Shown: positions 22,131-36,924, counted from the first letter of the stretch. The stretch is 64,000 nt of DNA from Fasciolopsis buskii (GCA_008360955.1 LUCM01006842.1:1-64000), one strand, 5' to 3'. Notes: generated by a model not told the origin, from the letters alone. Made by a program: numbers and translations.

Positions 22131-25100
22131 CTTCGTCACTGAATACCAAAATAAATAGGCCATTACCCTCTGGCGATTTTATTCTTGCCTTGAGTAGCTA
22201 AGGTTCAGGGAGAACGCTGTGTCCTCGCCGTTTGCGAATCGCCTGGGACCCACCGCCACCCATTTCAGCCCAGTCTGCCTCAATCTCTCAGCTGCTACTA
22301 CCTACCTTCTTCATTGCCCCATGTTAAGTTTACTTTCAGCCTCTCGACATCTAATTTTGGATCCTGCCATCGATCTCATGCAGCGTCCACATAACCTTCC
22401 TCCAATTACCAAAATATACTTTCATCCCCGCAGACCAAAATCTTAGCACACCGCTGCCTCGTCACCGGGCCTCCGTTTCCAACACAATTACTCCGAAAAT
22501 TTACACATCTGGCGTCGTCAGTGATAACCATAATTCTAATCATTTATTTGTCCTTACTAATTGCGGTACCCTCCTCAATCCCATATGCATCCCGACGGGG
22601 CAAAGTAAATGGGGCATTTAGGTCCACTACTTCCACTTCTCATTCTGAAACCCAGCTCTCGGTAAGCCATTCAGTGCCCTCCCCTTCATAAAGAAACCTC
22701 CATTCATTGAGTCTTTCAATCATCTGGCCGCAACATCGAGGAAGTCACTAACGTCCGTTCTGATGACTCATTTCCGATGAATCGAACCTCGCTCACTAAT
22801 TATGATAGCGTCGGAAGAAGCAACCCGGTCGAGCTAGGGTTAGCTTAATGTATACACAAATCGTTCCCATTCTGCTTTAACTCCTCCCCATTACTGAGCC
22901 CGGCCCATGCTTCACTTCGATCTGCAATCCTACTATGCAATGCTCCCCCAAATGGGCTGCACTCATCAGCAACCTGGCTTGGCCACAGGCGATCCCATCC
23001 GCAAAGCTGATGTCTTCAATTTCCCGGTTATGCCGCTTCTCCCTACAGGCTGATTGTGGAAAACCCAAATCTACTGGGTGGCTCTCTGACCTCCTAGGAA
23101 AAGCCCATATTTTGTCATACCAGCGTGGTCGACAGGGCCCAAAACGTAGCCACAAAAATAAACATCATTTTTGGCTATCTGGTATAACAACTGTCCCTTA
23201 GCAACCTTGGGATGGTCATTTGCTTCAAGCACGGACCGTCACCAAACCACACTCTTCTTACTCGTGGATTAGTCATTCCTATGAACCTAGTTTGCCGGAT
23301 AGTAAGGAAAAGATTCTTCAGGCCAGGCCAGGTATAGTATGATTGCAGTAATTGCGCCTTGAAGAAAACACTGTAGTCTAGACTCTTGTACGGGTGCGTT
23401 TTAGCATTCCGGTGCGCTTCGAATGCAAACTCTTTGCGGGAACAAACTCCAAAAGCAAATAGGATACCCTAACAAGACATCCAGTTGTCCATTCACCCAC
23501 ATTAGCAACGTTGCTTCCATCGAGCTGTTTATAGCCTACCACGCAGTCATTTCTAGGTTAGTCACCAAAACAACAGGGTTGCATGGGAAAACCAAGGAAC
23601 ACTTTATTCTGCTCCTGCCTCGCTGACTATCAACAGCTAGTAACCACAGATTAGATGACAGGCCATTGAGGCAATAACTTACTGACTTCAGCAAACGTTG
23701 CAACTCTCTCAAGTTTTCCGTCCATTTCCTTCAGAATTCAATATTTGACACCAAAAAACGATGTAAAAATATGTTGTCTCGCCACGATGGCTGTGGCACT
23801 GAATTCGCCCGTTGCCGACTGCAAGACTAGTAGTCCCTAATTCACTCACTGTCCCCTTTGCTGGCAAACTATTCCTAACCTGCGACGTATTCTACGAAAA
23901 CTGGTTCATTCAGTTGTGAAACCGAAATCTTCAGAAGTACTAAGCTGCAACGGCAGTATATTTGAGCCCTCTCGTAGATGAGGTCATAAAGCACTGCCTT
24001 GTTACATAGTATCCTTAACTTGAAATTGAAGCGCCCCAATTTTCTCACTCAAAGAAAGGTCTCAGGCTTTATCCTAACATAAAATAAGGGCCAGCTTATG
24101 ACCCCATTTATCGTACCCTAGTGGGATCCCAAATCGCCTAATGGGTTACGAGAAATGAAACGCTTCATTATCCCCCATCGAGTGACTAGAGTCATACTCC
24201 TCAAGTACCAGCCGATTTCATTTCCCCGTCAAGACGGGGGCTCCTGGAGATTCCTAACATTGCACCTTCTTGATATGGCCAAGGAGATCCCTCGCGTCTT
24301 CTATCTTAGTTCTTGGTCAATTTCAGGGCCCACAAATTGCCTGTACCCTCATTGTTTTTTCTCCTTGGGGCCGGCGCCGGGCAGTTTTGTTTCAGCACCA
24401 GTGTTTACGGCCAGAACCGTTCATCACTGGCGTAGTGCGTCCATCTGCACGCAGTAAGCTCTGCTCCCCAACACCGCATCTTGTTGATTAATTCCCACCG
24501 CAGAAAAATAATTCGGCTTCCCTAAAATATTCTCCGCACCGTGATTCCCAATACAAACATCGCCTGAAGAATGCTTGGCGATTGATTTATTGTAAATGTC
24601 ACCGAGCTCTTAGAGTCTAAAAGCCATCATATTTCCCTGTCATCGGTCCCCCCTGAGATGTCAATGCTAAGCAAAAGCTTCGTTACCCAGAGTTACCCTG
24701 CTTTTGACCGGGGCCTTCAGTAATCCTACAGTGTCAGATTTTCCACTCACCAAGTACTTCAATCAGCCGAGGCGAACAGATCCTTTGGGCTGCCTTTACC
24801 TTACTGGAGCACCACATCAATACTCTTCGGTTTTCTTTCTAAGACACCATAGATCCCTTGAAACACCACCATATCATTTCAGCCAACATTTCGAAATCCG
24901 GCGGAATTCCTAATAAAAATGCCAAAACCATTTGTTGACGGGCTCATCCTATTTCTTGTCAAACAGCGAATGATATAAATTTTGCATTCATTATCTCTTT
25001 AGTCGAGAAAATCCCGACTAGAACTTCGTTTTCTACGTAATCTTACCTGCCTCGCCACCGGTCTTGCTAACTATCGAACCATTTCTTCCTCATTAAGTCT

Positions 25101-25859
25101 TTAAATAGTTGCAAAATCTACTCGTTGGCACTGTCCACTTCCAATCGTTACTTCCGGCCAATAACGTCTTAAAATCCAGCTTCACAGTGCCTACTTACAA
25201 GTGCCTTATGCCAAAGAATTAAGGCTCTCAGCATCATGCCGATATTTAACACGTGCTAGGACCGCAAGATCCCGACCTTAGAGGACTGCGCCCCCTGCGA
25301 CAGAACTTTCCGTATATTTCCGCCTCCAACGTTCTTTGATAGCGATTTTCTCGAACATTTTTTATTGTGTCGCAAGTATCCATCTTGATTCCTACTCACG
25401 TCCTAACTAATCTATACTCTACACTATCTCCGGTTTGGCGTTCAGTCAATTTCACTTCAGTTCAACACATGTTGCCCAGGGCATAGGAAGCCAAAGGGGC
25501 CAAACGAGCGTCCAGATTTCTTCTGATGGTATGCATAGTTACTGGCACCCGCCTCTGTTACTGTTCACTTCTGCGCTGTATCTTTGCTGTCCCAGAAACC
25601 CCGTTTACTCCACAAAGGTATGGAATAGAAAGAAGAGCGGGCCTTACTCGAAGGTGTAAGAACAACTGTTGCTCTGGCCTTCTAAAATGGCTTGTGATAT
25701 CAAATGCAGCAAACGCAACCCATAAATACACACCTATCTTGCCTTAACCTGCTTAAGATATAGTTCCACCTTAAGTTCTCCGACTCCTTGTGTTTCAAAG
25801 CTACTTCTAGACAACATGCTTCTAATTTACACCACTTCGTTGCCAAAGTAGCGCACTCC
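22131..25859. other. Unassigned, pyrimidine-rich + strand; perhaps worn LINE
   Basis: Frames at 22219-22446, 22935-23201, 24155-24457 and 25435-25747 show no domain I can name. Near 25050-25100 a possible ANYRTISSSLSL-like word resembles the NYRPISLT block of LINE RTs. One short word is too weak to call an element. Confidence 0.3.
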
Positions 25860-27110
25860 AGCTGCCGCCCGGAAGCAATGCTTTAACAGCTTCCTTCCAC
25901 TTTCTCTGGTCTCGAAGTCTAGGTCTTCGTATGAAGATTATTAGGACGGATTCCACTTAGACTCTTAGCTATCATGAAAGCCTTCAACAGATCTCCGAGA
26001 GTCTTTCAAAGTTCCGGTGAGAACAGGCCCAAGTCAGTCGATTTCTTATCGTAGGTCCTCTGTCTCAGGTCTTCAGTCAAGCATGTGGCTAGTATTTGCA
26101 CCTCCTCCGAAAAGTTCTTATCTTTTTGAGTTAATGGAGACCAACCGTGAAGGCACTGTTGTTCCTCGGCCCTAATTAAGGCCCTATGCACAGGAACACA
26201 GGTCTCCGCATTTGGAAGCAACATCAATGACCTACTAAATTGCTCGCAGCCACAGCCCAATGGCAAGTCCAAATAATAGCCAGGTTAACTTTGATTCCAA
26301 AGTCTTTAACGTTGTTCACTGTATCTGATGCGAAAAGAACATCCTTGTTCTTATTTTGATACCCTACGCTTTCATTGAAAATGGTGGATTTCCTGGGTTA
26401 AATGATGGATTTCATGCCTTGCTTAGGCTATTATTGAGACGATATCACTATCCACATTTCCCCCTCCAAAGGATACAACCACTATCAGGTTACCCGAGAA
26501 GAAAAAGCTAGGAGGCCAAAGGGCCGTAGTCGAGTCATTTGCCAACAGTGCGAAAGGTGGCCCAAGTAGAACGCCCTGGTGTGCCTTACGTGCGCCGACC
26601 CTTGCGTCCTCACTGTCTTCTGCAACTGAGGTGTGAGATTTCTTATCAGTCAAAGACTTACGCCAGTGGGCAATAATTCACGGATTCTTTACGGAAGTCA
26701 AAATAACATTTGCAACCGCGTGCCTTCATCTAGTTTAAGAATTAATTCGTCCTGGAGGCACAGGAGGTTTGCAAGGCAGAATCTGTTTTTCGTGAGGTTA
26801 CTTTGGAAGGGCAAGGCAAGAAGCGCTGCGTCAGGTGCAAATGCACTTTTTCCCTATTTCACCATAGTACTGTGCAGACAGCACCTTTCAGGCTTGCAGG
26901 TCTGTAATCCCTTACGTTCGAGAATAAGTCGCTCTTGCGTTGTGCAGGTGCCACTGCTATTTCTCAGTCTTGTGTTACGCATCCTCAATGCAGAATCGCC
27001 TCGTACGGCTTTCCAAGAAGTCAGAATAAGGCCTTTTAACGTCCGGGATGAACTGTTCCATGCTGCTCCATTTCCCAACGATTATATTCCTCAACTGCAG
27101 ACAAACTAAA
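25860..27110 (-). mobile_element. CR1-type LINE (copy D) RT and C-terminus, minus strand
   Basis: Reading down from 27110 on the minus strand: GITDLQA stands at the NYRPVSLT block near 26910, ANLLCLQDELILKLDEGTRL is readable near 26720-26790 (family: TNLLxxxxxLxxxLDEG), HQGVLLGPP near 26570 (family: PQGSVLGP), SPSFFFSGNL-like near 26500 where FADDL is expected, then VSFGGGNVDSD. The tail gives GWSPLTQKDKNFSEEVQIL near 26090-26150 (family: WSPYLxKDIxxLExVQ), DLRQRTYDKKSTDLGLFSPE near 26020-26070 and FMIAKSLSGIRPNN near 25950. The order is right and the match strong, but frames shift repeatedly and the catalytic FADD box is destroyed. No endonuclease was recognised upstream. Confidence 0.75.
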
Positions 27111-30100
27111 TCCGCGTGCAGTCCGCACCCATTGGCTACAGTGAAGAACCTAACTCTCCATCAAAGTAAGCATCCATTCTATGTGCATGGCTGTATTATT
27201 TACGTAGTAAGTTTGTCTTGCTGAAGTCAGCCGCCATGGCAGAATTTCCATCGGTTTCCAGTGCAAATGCTCCTCCGTAATTAATCGTTTTATTTACAGG
27301 CAAACAGCATTTTTAGGCTGCTTCTTGGCTAACTTTGCCTCGTGAGTGTAATTGGCCCATTCTGGTTAACTTTCAGTATCCTTTCTGTTCGTGTACCCGA
27401 CAGTTCTCACAAGCTTTATATGAGAAAGGAACGCGGTCCCGACGTTTATTAGCCTTGAGTATTTCCGTCTTCCATCACAGTGTAGTGCTTCTTTTCGCCA
27501 TCCACTCGGCTTACGCTGGTTTCATTAGTACCCTAGGGCGGCCCTACCTCTGGATCCATTTCCTAAATCTCCTTACAATCTTGGGCTCGGCCTTTGGAAG
27601 CTACACAAAAAGGGTGCATTCGACGCTCATATAATCACCTTTCTCAGATGTGGACAGAACTGCAGCTGCTCTGTATTCCTCCCATAATTATAATCACTGG
27701 GTCCAGTAGAGGTGGTGCATGTCCACCCTGGTGCATGGCCTGTTCAAACAGCCGCTCTGGAAGTTATCTTCCCTTAATCCCCCGGCATACAAGTTTTAAC
27801 GACCAAGTTAATATGCGGCGAGCCGAAATCTCTCACGTTCAGTAAGTTCAGGTAGACGTTGCTACTCCCACCAAGGCTTGAAGTAATTGATCGCCTTTCG
27901 TGTTGTCCATGCCCGGACAACAGCATGCGGAGACAAAATGGGCAATCTTGTTTGCCAGTGCAAACGCAACGGTTCATAGCGCCCTCATATCTGTCCACAT
28001 CGAATTTATTCAGACTGTTAGTTTATCCACACTGGTAGGTTGCATCTCTCATTCTTCAAATTGATGTGATGTTACCTCGCGGAAAACTGGTTTATGCATG
28101 CAGCTTTGTGCTCCAGTGAATCTGTCACACCCCTACGAGTGGTACCTTGGCCAGTTTTGGGTGTCACTTCTATAAATCAGAGAAAACTCAAGTGGCTGCG
28201 GAATAATCATTTTATTATTTACAAACTTGGGGGAAACAGTCCACCCCACAATTTCGGCAAAATATGTAAAAATGACTTTACAGCCGCAGCCACTCTTTTT
28301 GGGAGAATTAACACTTGCTGATTGTTTCAGCAAAAAGAAAAACCCCACAAGGTAAGTGGCTAAATGCGGCCAAGTTAACAACGGATTTATACCTCCATTT
28401 CCGACCTTATATTGTGGAAACAGAAACTTCATATCTTTTGTGTGCACTAGGTAGGTTTTGTTTCTTGCTTGATAAGGCTGCCTGTTGCCGTAAAGGATAT
28501 GAAAATCCAAAACTGTATAATTATTTCAGCCTCTTCACATCCATATGGAGCCTGTCATTTCCACACACATCTGGCACTCCCGCCTGAGTACAGAAAAACC
28601 GAGGTCAGTCCAATCTACCTTACCATTTTTTACCTATCAAAGCTACTGAGTATTAAACAGTTCCAATCACCTTATTTAAGATCAGAATTAATAATCGGAT
28701 GCTCTCGCATCCCTTCCTCTTACCTTATTGTGGTTATGCACACTGACCCCAGTTCCAGCACCCGAACCACTGGTCGACCCTCACTCTGGCAACACCTTTT
28801 TCACACCGATGCAACATAACAAAATTAGCATTAGCCGACACGTGATCCCATGCTGCTGCAAAAGCGAAGCACGTCCAGTCCAACTACCCACAAAAACCTG
28901 TCAGTGATGATCGTTTCATCAGAATACACCTATTCTGCAATCCTCTCATTCTTTAACTCCTGTTTCGGATGTCCCCTTATGTCATGTTTAAACATTGGAC
29001 GCCAACTGGGAGCTGTGGCGAAAATGAAGTTTGTTCAATCTGCGACAGACATAACTCATTCTTTTACGTTATGAACAGACCGGAACTTCGTAAAATATCT
29101 CTTACCACCAACAGGTTCTCGTCTTCCTTCCGTCTCGGGAAAACTATGCGTATTGTTTAAAGGTCTCTTTACAATCATTTTGACGCGACTTTTGCTCCAT
29201 TCAAATGGCTGCTCATAGTCATATCTCTGCTCAGTGTTTCCACTTTTTCTTATGGTTTGTTCCCTTAGCGGGAAGCTGCATCACATTCCAGGCCTCTTCA
29301 GCCTCTGGATCTAATTCGGGTAGGTAATTAACCAAATCTCGCCTCCTTGTTAACCACTGCTGACAGTGATATTTCTCACGAAGAATTTTATTACGAGGAA
29401 TTACGCTTTATGACTGCGTGCGGATATCAACCTTGATCGTTCATCTAACTGGACTGGTATTGCCTGATCAAAGGCAAAATCTTCTCTTCTGTCAATTCTG
29501 TGATCTCAGAATAAATTTCCCTCTCACAGCTTCCCACTTCAACACCGTGCTTGATGAATTCTGCGATAAAATACCCGGACTTCAAACATACATTTGTTGT
29601 GGACGGAAAAAATCTCAAATGGAGCACGCTAATGAGTGCCCATTCTATATTTTCAAGTGCATAACTTGGGTCTACTCCAGCGCAATTCCTAATCTCCACC
29701 TCGCAAACCGTTCATGTTACAATCCTGTTATATTTAGTCGCTTTGACTCCTAAAGTGCTTCCGTGCCCCCAACAAGCCGTTTATTCTAGTTTTTATTCAC
29801 CCGTTAGCTGTCATCCCAAAACAACGTATAATAACAATAACACTAAAAAGAATAATTAATTTTCGGAGTTCCAAGAAATATGCAATGCGCGTGAATAAAA
29901 AAGCATGCCAGCATAATACCCACACTATATTATTCCCAGTATTCATCTACTCTTATCGTAATGCGCCTTCCACTAAGATAATGCACCCTTTGTTCGCTGT
30001 CCATATATTACCACCTTAACCGGTGTCGCAGCGTTATTTATTTTGAATCGTTGTACATGCACAGTAAACTCTACCATGTCGATATCTATTACAGAGTTTT

Positions 30101-33100
30101 TGCTCAGCACACTCCTCCGGACCATCCTGCTGCATTCTGCCACTGGTGATATTAGAGCGCCAGCCACTTTCGGGTTGCACTCTCCAGCCAGCAGAAGGCC
30201 AGGTTGGTGGAAGCATTTGCATATTGCTTTATATGGTTGTTCAAAATTTTCACAACATTGTTTCGGATTGATTGAAAACATTAATTCGCTTAAATTGATC
30301 CCCGAAATGTTTTTTGTTCTCCGTCACCAGGCTTAACCACAAACTGCAGATTTTTGCGGCCACCATGGTCGGCTCTGTCCCATGCTTTGCTTTCCCTTTG
30401 TCTCCGGAGGCAAAAGATTTTCGCGTGATCTATCAGAATTTTGAAGGCAGTGAGTGTGTATTGCATCACACGAGCTTCCAGCTGGAATTTGCAATGTCCC
30501 AGAGTAAGGGCCCATTCATTCATTGCATTGCTATGCAACTGCAGCGTGAAAAGGAACGGACTGCTCCATTAATGGAGCAAACATTTTCTGACAAATACGA
30601 CAAATATTAGTCCCGGTGCTGGTAAAATCCGCATTTTTTCCAAGTGCGAGTTCATCATCAATAGACATATGGGCAGGCAAATGGCGACATGATGCTTGTC
30701 TATCAATTTTCAAGCAAGTAAATGGGACAAAATTGTGCTTAACGGAGTTCTGCGAAAATAAGGCCGATTTTTGCGCAACAGAGATAAGCGCGATCAGACT
30801 TTGACACCGAACAATACCTAAACTTTGCTTTTTGGCTGTATGTTTACACATGAAAGTATGATTTCGGCCAATGGTTATTCTACGTTCTGCCCCTGACATG
30901 TCAGGAATTCAGGATTTTTCCGCCAAGGCAAGGATATATAACCATAAACTATTTTGCCTCTTGCAGCGCGCACTTCTCGGTAGACCGATTTCTGAAAACG
31001 AAGCTAATAATAGTCCTGCTGCAGTGCAGCTATCAAACAGCAAGCATGGACCGCGGTAGACGTTTTGGGATGTACTGTAGTTTTTGCCTGCCAATGGACA
31101 GTGATGCCTGCCCAACAGCACGTGCTCACATCCGGCTCTTTTATTCGACTTTCTATTTAGAACAAATCCTTTTCTGCATTACTCTTCTGACGTAATCTTC
31201 TGAATTGATTCGTGCACTTCCTCGTTTTTTTCCTGCTAACTTTCCATTTATCAGTTCATGCGTGCAGGTGGAAACTTCAGCTAGACATTTCTTTCCTATA
31301 GGGTCCAGGATGCGTGTTTTCTTATTCACACTGGGACTCTTTGAAGCAGGTAGGCGACACAAGTGCCGATATATGCGATTATTTATGCTTATTGCTGGCA
31401 CCTTCGGGATAGTCTGGAATTGCATCAGTTTCTGTTTTATTTGCTTGTATGCGGACGTCGCTTTTATTCTACCTTGTTTGCATTTTTCCCTACGTGTACG
31501 CAAAAGTTTTGCGAGATACCCATTCGGCCGCACTACCTGTACTGCATTGATGCACTACACGTAGTGTAGACGAGCATTTTTCCAAAGATTATATTAAAGG
31601 CCAATTTATTCACATTAATCTGACCGTTGGTGTATTTCCTTCGCATTCGCCTCCTGGTTTGTTGGTGAACTAATCAAATGATTGATGCATGACATGGAAC
31701 TAGGTCTGGCTGGTGTTACTGGATGACAAAGTCTGCCACAATGCAGGTGATCTGTAGAGCGTCATGCGCTGCATTCAAAAACATTCAAAAGATCTGCCAT
31801 CAGGCGGTGGCCAAAATGATAAGGTCGCGTGGTCTGATCCTCCCATCGCCGGTCCACTTCAACACTTAGAAGCCCCATTCCCAAAAACGATGTACACTGC
31901 TATTTCATTAATAAAGGAAGTAAAAAGCTGAAAAAGATAAAGGGTTCCAATTACACACGTGGTCAGATCTAAGGGCAGGATCGATTCTTTTGCTAACTCC
32001 CTCAGTGATCATCTGCCCATTACAGCTTACTTATGTTACCACTTATCCAAATTTATGAAAGAGCATCAACTATACTGGCCCCAACGAGGTGCTAATGGGT
32101 CTTCCTCCAAATTGATTACAACCAATAAACTTAAATCAGGTCACCCGGTGGGAATCACAGGGCATTTTATGCTTTGTACGGGGTACCTCAACTGTCAGAT
32201 AAATACGACCGTAGCTGCATGAAAATGAATCTTCGAAAATATGTCGGCCAACCTCATTTGTTTCGATTTGCATCATGAGTTTGCCTAGTGCTTCGCAGAA
32301 TTCGCTCTTTTGATGCACATCGTTCTCCCAAATCAACAAGCATAAACATTATTATCATCGTTATGAAACCATTACATAGGGCCTACATTGCACTATCAGG
32401 TGGTAGCTAAATCGCAGTGTGGTCCGAAACTGGGCGTTCTCCCTTATATTGATCAGGTTGCCCCACGTGTTCCGCGCGCCACAAGCATTTGTGGGCACAA
32501 TCGATATACTCTTAGTAGCTTTTGAAGCAGACTTATTGTATCCAATGGTATAAACAATGTTGCTGCAAATCAAGCAATCATTTGCCAGCTCCAGCTTGAG
32601 AGATGTCTGTGTCCTTAGGTGATTCCAAGTTGATCTCCTCAGTCAACAGTCAACAGACTTCTGAGTAAAACCTCGGTGATTCTTTCCCAGTCCGCATCCC
32701 AATATGAACTCCTCGCCATTCCCCAAGGGACTTTTAATGTTTTTTCGTGCTGTTATATTCTGGGGTTTTGAGTCCTCACATGCAACTGGGGAGATCCTGG
32801 TTTGTCCGACCCACCCAATGCATGTACCGCGGATTCCTAATACTCTGTCTAGGCAGCGAGATCCGGTTCAACAACCATCGAGACATTTATTGTCGATTTC
32901 TTCTATCTCAGGTTTGTAAACTCCGGCAATACTGTACTAGGCCATACAGGTTTTCGTTAGTTTGCCCTTCCTTTATCCAGCCTATATCTTTTATATTGTG
33001 GCCAGCTACAACATTCTTGCGCTTCTAAGACTACTAAGCTCACTATTTCCAGCCATATCTCACCGCGACACAAACAGACTGACCAAAAAATGGCCCGGTT

Positions 33101-35744
33101 TCTTGTGCAGGTGAGCATGATAGTCTCACTTTGCTGTGATTTCGAGGCATTTCTTTTGCATTTTGGAGGGAAGATCGTACCTGCATAGAGCAAAAGGAAG
33201 AAGCTCCAAATTGCTAGCGGTCACCGAAAGTAAATGTTTGGGGTCGAATGGCGGTGTAAACCTCATCGGGAAAAATAAGTATGTATTCGCCTGCACCACT
33301 GATTGTATGGGTACTATTCTGTCTGTGGTTGCGGGTTCAGGAGCTTGTCCGTCAAGGCAGGACAAGCATTACGAAAAAAGCACGAGTCCCGGTCCGGGTG
33401 AGGTTTCCCGTAACATTCGCCCGGCAAATCACAAAATGATGAGCTTCACTGGTTTTGGTAGTCAACTCAAAGGCTCATATCAACAGGCGGTTTACGCATA
33501 TGCCGAATTCAAACCTTGAGAACAGAAATAAGCAAACGCTAGTGTACTTATCATGAGTTAAAAGGTATAAACATGGAAGGTATAATTTCACAGAGCAGCT
33601 ATCACTTTCCAGCCCAGGAGAAGTCACAAAGTGAACAAAAACTGACTGAGAAGGATAGACATAACGTCACGATATTTGCTCCAACAAACTCTATTTTGCA
33701 CGACCAGCTTGGGGGCTCCCCTGAAGCTTCTCAATGGGTAACACTACTTCGCCTTTAAGAGAGGAGGCTCACAAAGTACCCATCTTCTTGACATGTATCC
33801 CTTCCACAATCTAGATCAGTCTGCATCGCTCACGGTTATTCTTGTCCCAAAGAACTCCACATCAATCTTGAAATTAAACCCGTCAAATACCGACAGATAA
33901 ACCTGTGATGCACAGCTACTCAAACCAAGCTGTCGTTCTTTACATTCTGCAGGCCTTGAAATGACTGGCCTCAGGAAGGATGGAACTTGTCAGATGTTTA
34001 CAGCGACCTAGTTTCTGCTCCAGCACAGTCCACTCTGGGCACATGTGATCCAGAGGGCTAGAGCACTTTGCTTTCTGATCCGCCCCCCGGAAATTCTGCT
34101 AGGTACGGTGTTTGCAAACTAACAAGCTCGTAGCGAGCACTGTTGGGTCAAGAGTTGTCTCTTTTAAGTCCAGTGCTCCCGTTCACCCGCTGCAAATTTT
34201 CAACCTAACAATGACTTTCCAGGCACTTTTAAACCCGATAAGCTTTCGATGGTCCCTTGGTAACTGTTTTCAGCCAACGCGAGGTGGATCACAGCCTCAC
34301 TCCGGAGGAATTTTGTTTCGAATCTTTCATCGTGCCACCGGCCTGGACAAGAGCTCAGGTTTCATCTGCAACACACAAAGCTCCTCGGATGGACCTTGAG
34401 GTACCATGCTACCCCGTGTTGACGACCAAATAGGTCATTTGGTGTCGCGCGGCCCTTGGAGCTGCCACTGGTGCAGCAATTTAAAGCATATCTTGACCGG
34501 TTCTTAATCTTTGCATCCGCAGTACCAAACCGGATTAAGTAGATGTGCGCTCTCATCCCATCCTTGGGCGGATAAACAAACTTCATGCATCCATACGAAC
34601 TTCCAGTGGGCGGCAGGCTGCCATCCTAGAAGGGTCGGTTCTACCCCTTGTGCACCGACCCCTAACACGCATCAGCTTCAGCCAGAAAGGATAATTTTTA
34701 GGTTTACTCTACAGACCTCATGCTTTCGTAATCCCTGATGGGGTCATTGGCGTGCGACAGGTTTTTAGACTTTGCCACCCTCTGCTTGAAGTCCACAGGT
34801 TCTTCGGGCAGCGATCAGGCTTTTTCAAAGGACTGTCAACTGAACAAATCACCCTTATTTCTCATCCAGCGGCCAAAGACCCACTTCCCTGATTTTTTGA
34901 GGCACTGTTAGCTCTTGTTCACGTGCCTCTTGTGAATGACATCCATGTCGTGCAACCGGGGCTCTTTTCCGTTTTTTAGATCCTCTCTTCCTAACTGCGC
35001 AACCAAAGCATGACTTGCAGTTAGATTACAAATAGAATTGTTGTCCCGGGACATATTACCATCTTATTAAGATAAATCAGTCCGGTAGCAGTTAACGGAA
35101 AGGTCATTTTTGAAGAACTACAAACTGTCGTCCAAGTTGCCATTAATTGTCACCCAGCCTCCGGTTGATGGAAATGTAATTCCTGGTGTGACTTAGGTCA
35201 ATCAGCGTTTCACAGCTTTTTTGGTCGAATAATGAGCTCCACTTATCGCGAATAGCACCTTGGAGTTTTAAGGTATTACATAAACTAAAGTGATGTAGAA
35301 GCCAATGGAAAACAAGTTTTCAAAAATTTTTTTATTATATCTTTGGAAGCGTGTGTAAATCCCTATCCAGCTTGAGGGTGGTAAAGTGGGTCAAACACCG
35401 ACGCAAAATGAATGGCTAATATGGATGAATAAAGTGGAAGCAACTTTCTCGTGTTGTGGGCAAATACGAAACATTCCGCAATATGCATTGCACTGAGCGA
35501 ACTCCCTCTTGAACCGGAGAGCTAAAAATAGCAAAACTAACTGAAAACCTGCGGTCCATCACCATAATAGTTTGCACAATAGAGGGCTGTGCAATTTCTT
35601 CACTTCAATCGTCTCGAGAAGTGCCACTATGTACATGCCGTGGGACTAGGCTTGCCTATTCGTTCTTGTTCCAAGGCAGTTCTTCTCTGGTTGTGGTCAC
35701 ATCGTTGCACTGATATTATACTTGGGGCATGTATTGTGCGTATA
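27111..35744. other. Unassigned 8.6-kb stretch
   Basis: No gene could be supported. The longest frames (28133-28510 minus, 31153-31533 minus, 33136-33519 plus) have no recognised domain, no matching partners and mostly overlap frames on the other strand. It may be intron or intergenic DNA with very old repeats. A perfect 18-nt palindrome lies at 30562-30579. Confidence 0.35.
30562..30579. repeat. Perfect 18-bp palindrome
   Basis: TGCTCCATTAATGGAGCA equals its own reverse complement. It could bind a dimeric protein, but no neighbouring gene suggests a role and chance is possible. Confidence 0.7.
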
Positions 35745-35862
35745 ATAAAGAGATTACATGAAATAATTCACCATGTGATGATATCATCCAAATCACCATA
35801 GAAGAAAGCCATGGAAAGACTGTACGCTGTTTCTCTGTTTAGGAATCATAGCATGCATATCA

Positions 35863-35934
35863 CGCGCCAACTGGGACGCCGACTCGGGACGAACGATTGT
35901 CGAGTAGAACGCTTAGATTACGCTACGGCAAGGC
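35863..35934 (-). repeat. tRNA-Val-like block, array copy 1
   Basis: The minus strand carries a worn form of the tRNA-like block: an A-box-like part around GTAGCGTAAT and a B-box region with two changes (GAGTCGGCGTCCC). It is less well kept than copies 2, 4 and 5. Confidence 0.55.
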
Positions 35935-36240
35935 TGTGAACGGTTGGTTGAACTTACCACATGGTGCAACCTATCCGTCACTGGTTGCACGGGCTCTGTC
36001 GTTACCTACAGCGATCGCCCTACTGATGAATGAATCTCTGAGGTAGCTAAGTACGTAAGAAAGCTTTTGGATCTGACCTACAGACTTGATTAATTGATAT
36101 CATTTATAGTAGGGATTGAATGTTTAATGAAACAGATCACTCAAAGTGATATCATCACTCAACCAACCATAAGAACATGGGAAGCATGTTACAGCTGTTT
36201 CACCGTTGTTTAAGGATGCATCAGCAGTGCATAATCACCG

Positions 36241-36310
36241 GCGCCCAACGGACGCGAACCCGGGACGAACGATTGTGATCGAAGCGCTTAGCCATTACGC
36301 TACGGGCGAG
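36241..36310 (-). repeat. tRNA-Val-like block, array copy 2
   Basis: The minus strand reads CGTAGCGTAATGGCTAAGCG and later CCCGGGTTCGCGTCC, which are recognisable A- and B-box sequences of a Pol III internal promoter. A few inserted bases break the cloverleaf. Confidence 0.65.
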
Positions 36311-36610
36311 CGCTCTGAAATCGGTTTTGTTGAACTTCACCAATAGTTGCCTATACGTCATGGTTTGCACGGGCTTGTCCGTTGCCTCACAGAGTCGACC
36401 CTACTGATTAGGATGATTCTCTGCAGGTAGCTAAGTAACGACGAAGGTTTGATATACCTACACGCTTGATTACTTAGTTATATTTATAGTAGGGGAGATG
36501 AATGTTACATGAAATGATTCAATGTGATATTCATCATCACTCACCATAAGACATGGAGCATCTGTAGCACGCTGTTCATCTTGTTAGGAATCATCACAGT
36601 GCAGTATCAC

Positions 36611-36683
36611 TCGCCCCAAGGGGACGCGAACCGAACAAGGACGAAGATTGTGAGTCGAACGCTGCCATTACGTCTACCGGCAG
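36611..36683 (-). repeat. tRNA-Val-like block, array copy 3
   Basis: The minus strand keeps CGTTCGACTCACAATC around the would-be anticodon CAC. The B box is broken by an insertion (CTTGTTCGGTTCGCGTCCCC) and the A-box part is shortened. Confidence 0.55.
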
Positions 36684-36924
36684 GTCTGAACGGTTTGTTG
36701 AATTTCGCCATGATGTTGACTCTATCGGTCTGTTTGACGGCTCTGTCCGTTCCTCAAGCGATCGACCTGCTGATGATGACTTCTCTGCGGTAGCTAAGTA
36801 GGACGAAAGCTTTGGGATATGACCTACAGAGCTTGATTACTTGATAATTTTAGTAGTATGGAGATGTGATGTTATACACCTTGAAATAATTCACCATGTA
36901 TATTCATCACTCAACTCAGCAATA

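Noticed and set aside
25019..25110. NYRxIS-like word suggesting another LINE RT
   Set aside because: A single short word without neighbouring RT blocks in any frame.
31153..31533. 126-codon Lys/Arg-rich frame on the minus strand
   Set aside because: No domain, no splice or start context, and an equally long frame overlaps it on the other strand. Consistent with chance.
33136..33519. 127-codon + frame with several Cys residues
   Set aside because: No Cys spacing of a known domain and no supporting exon signals.
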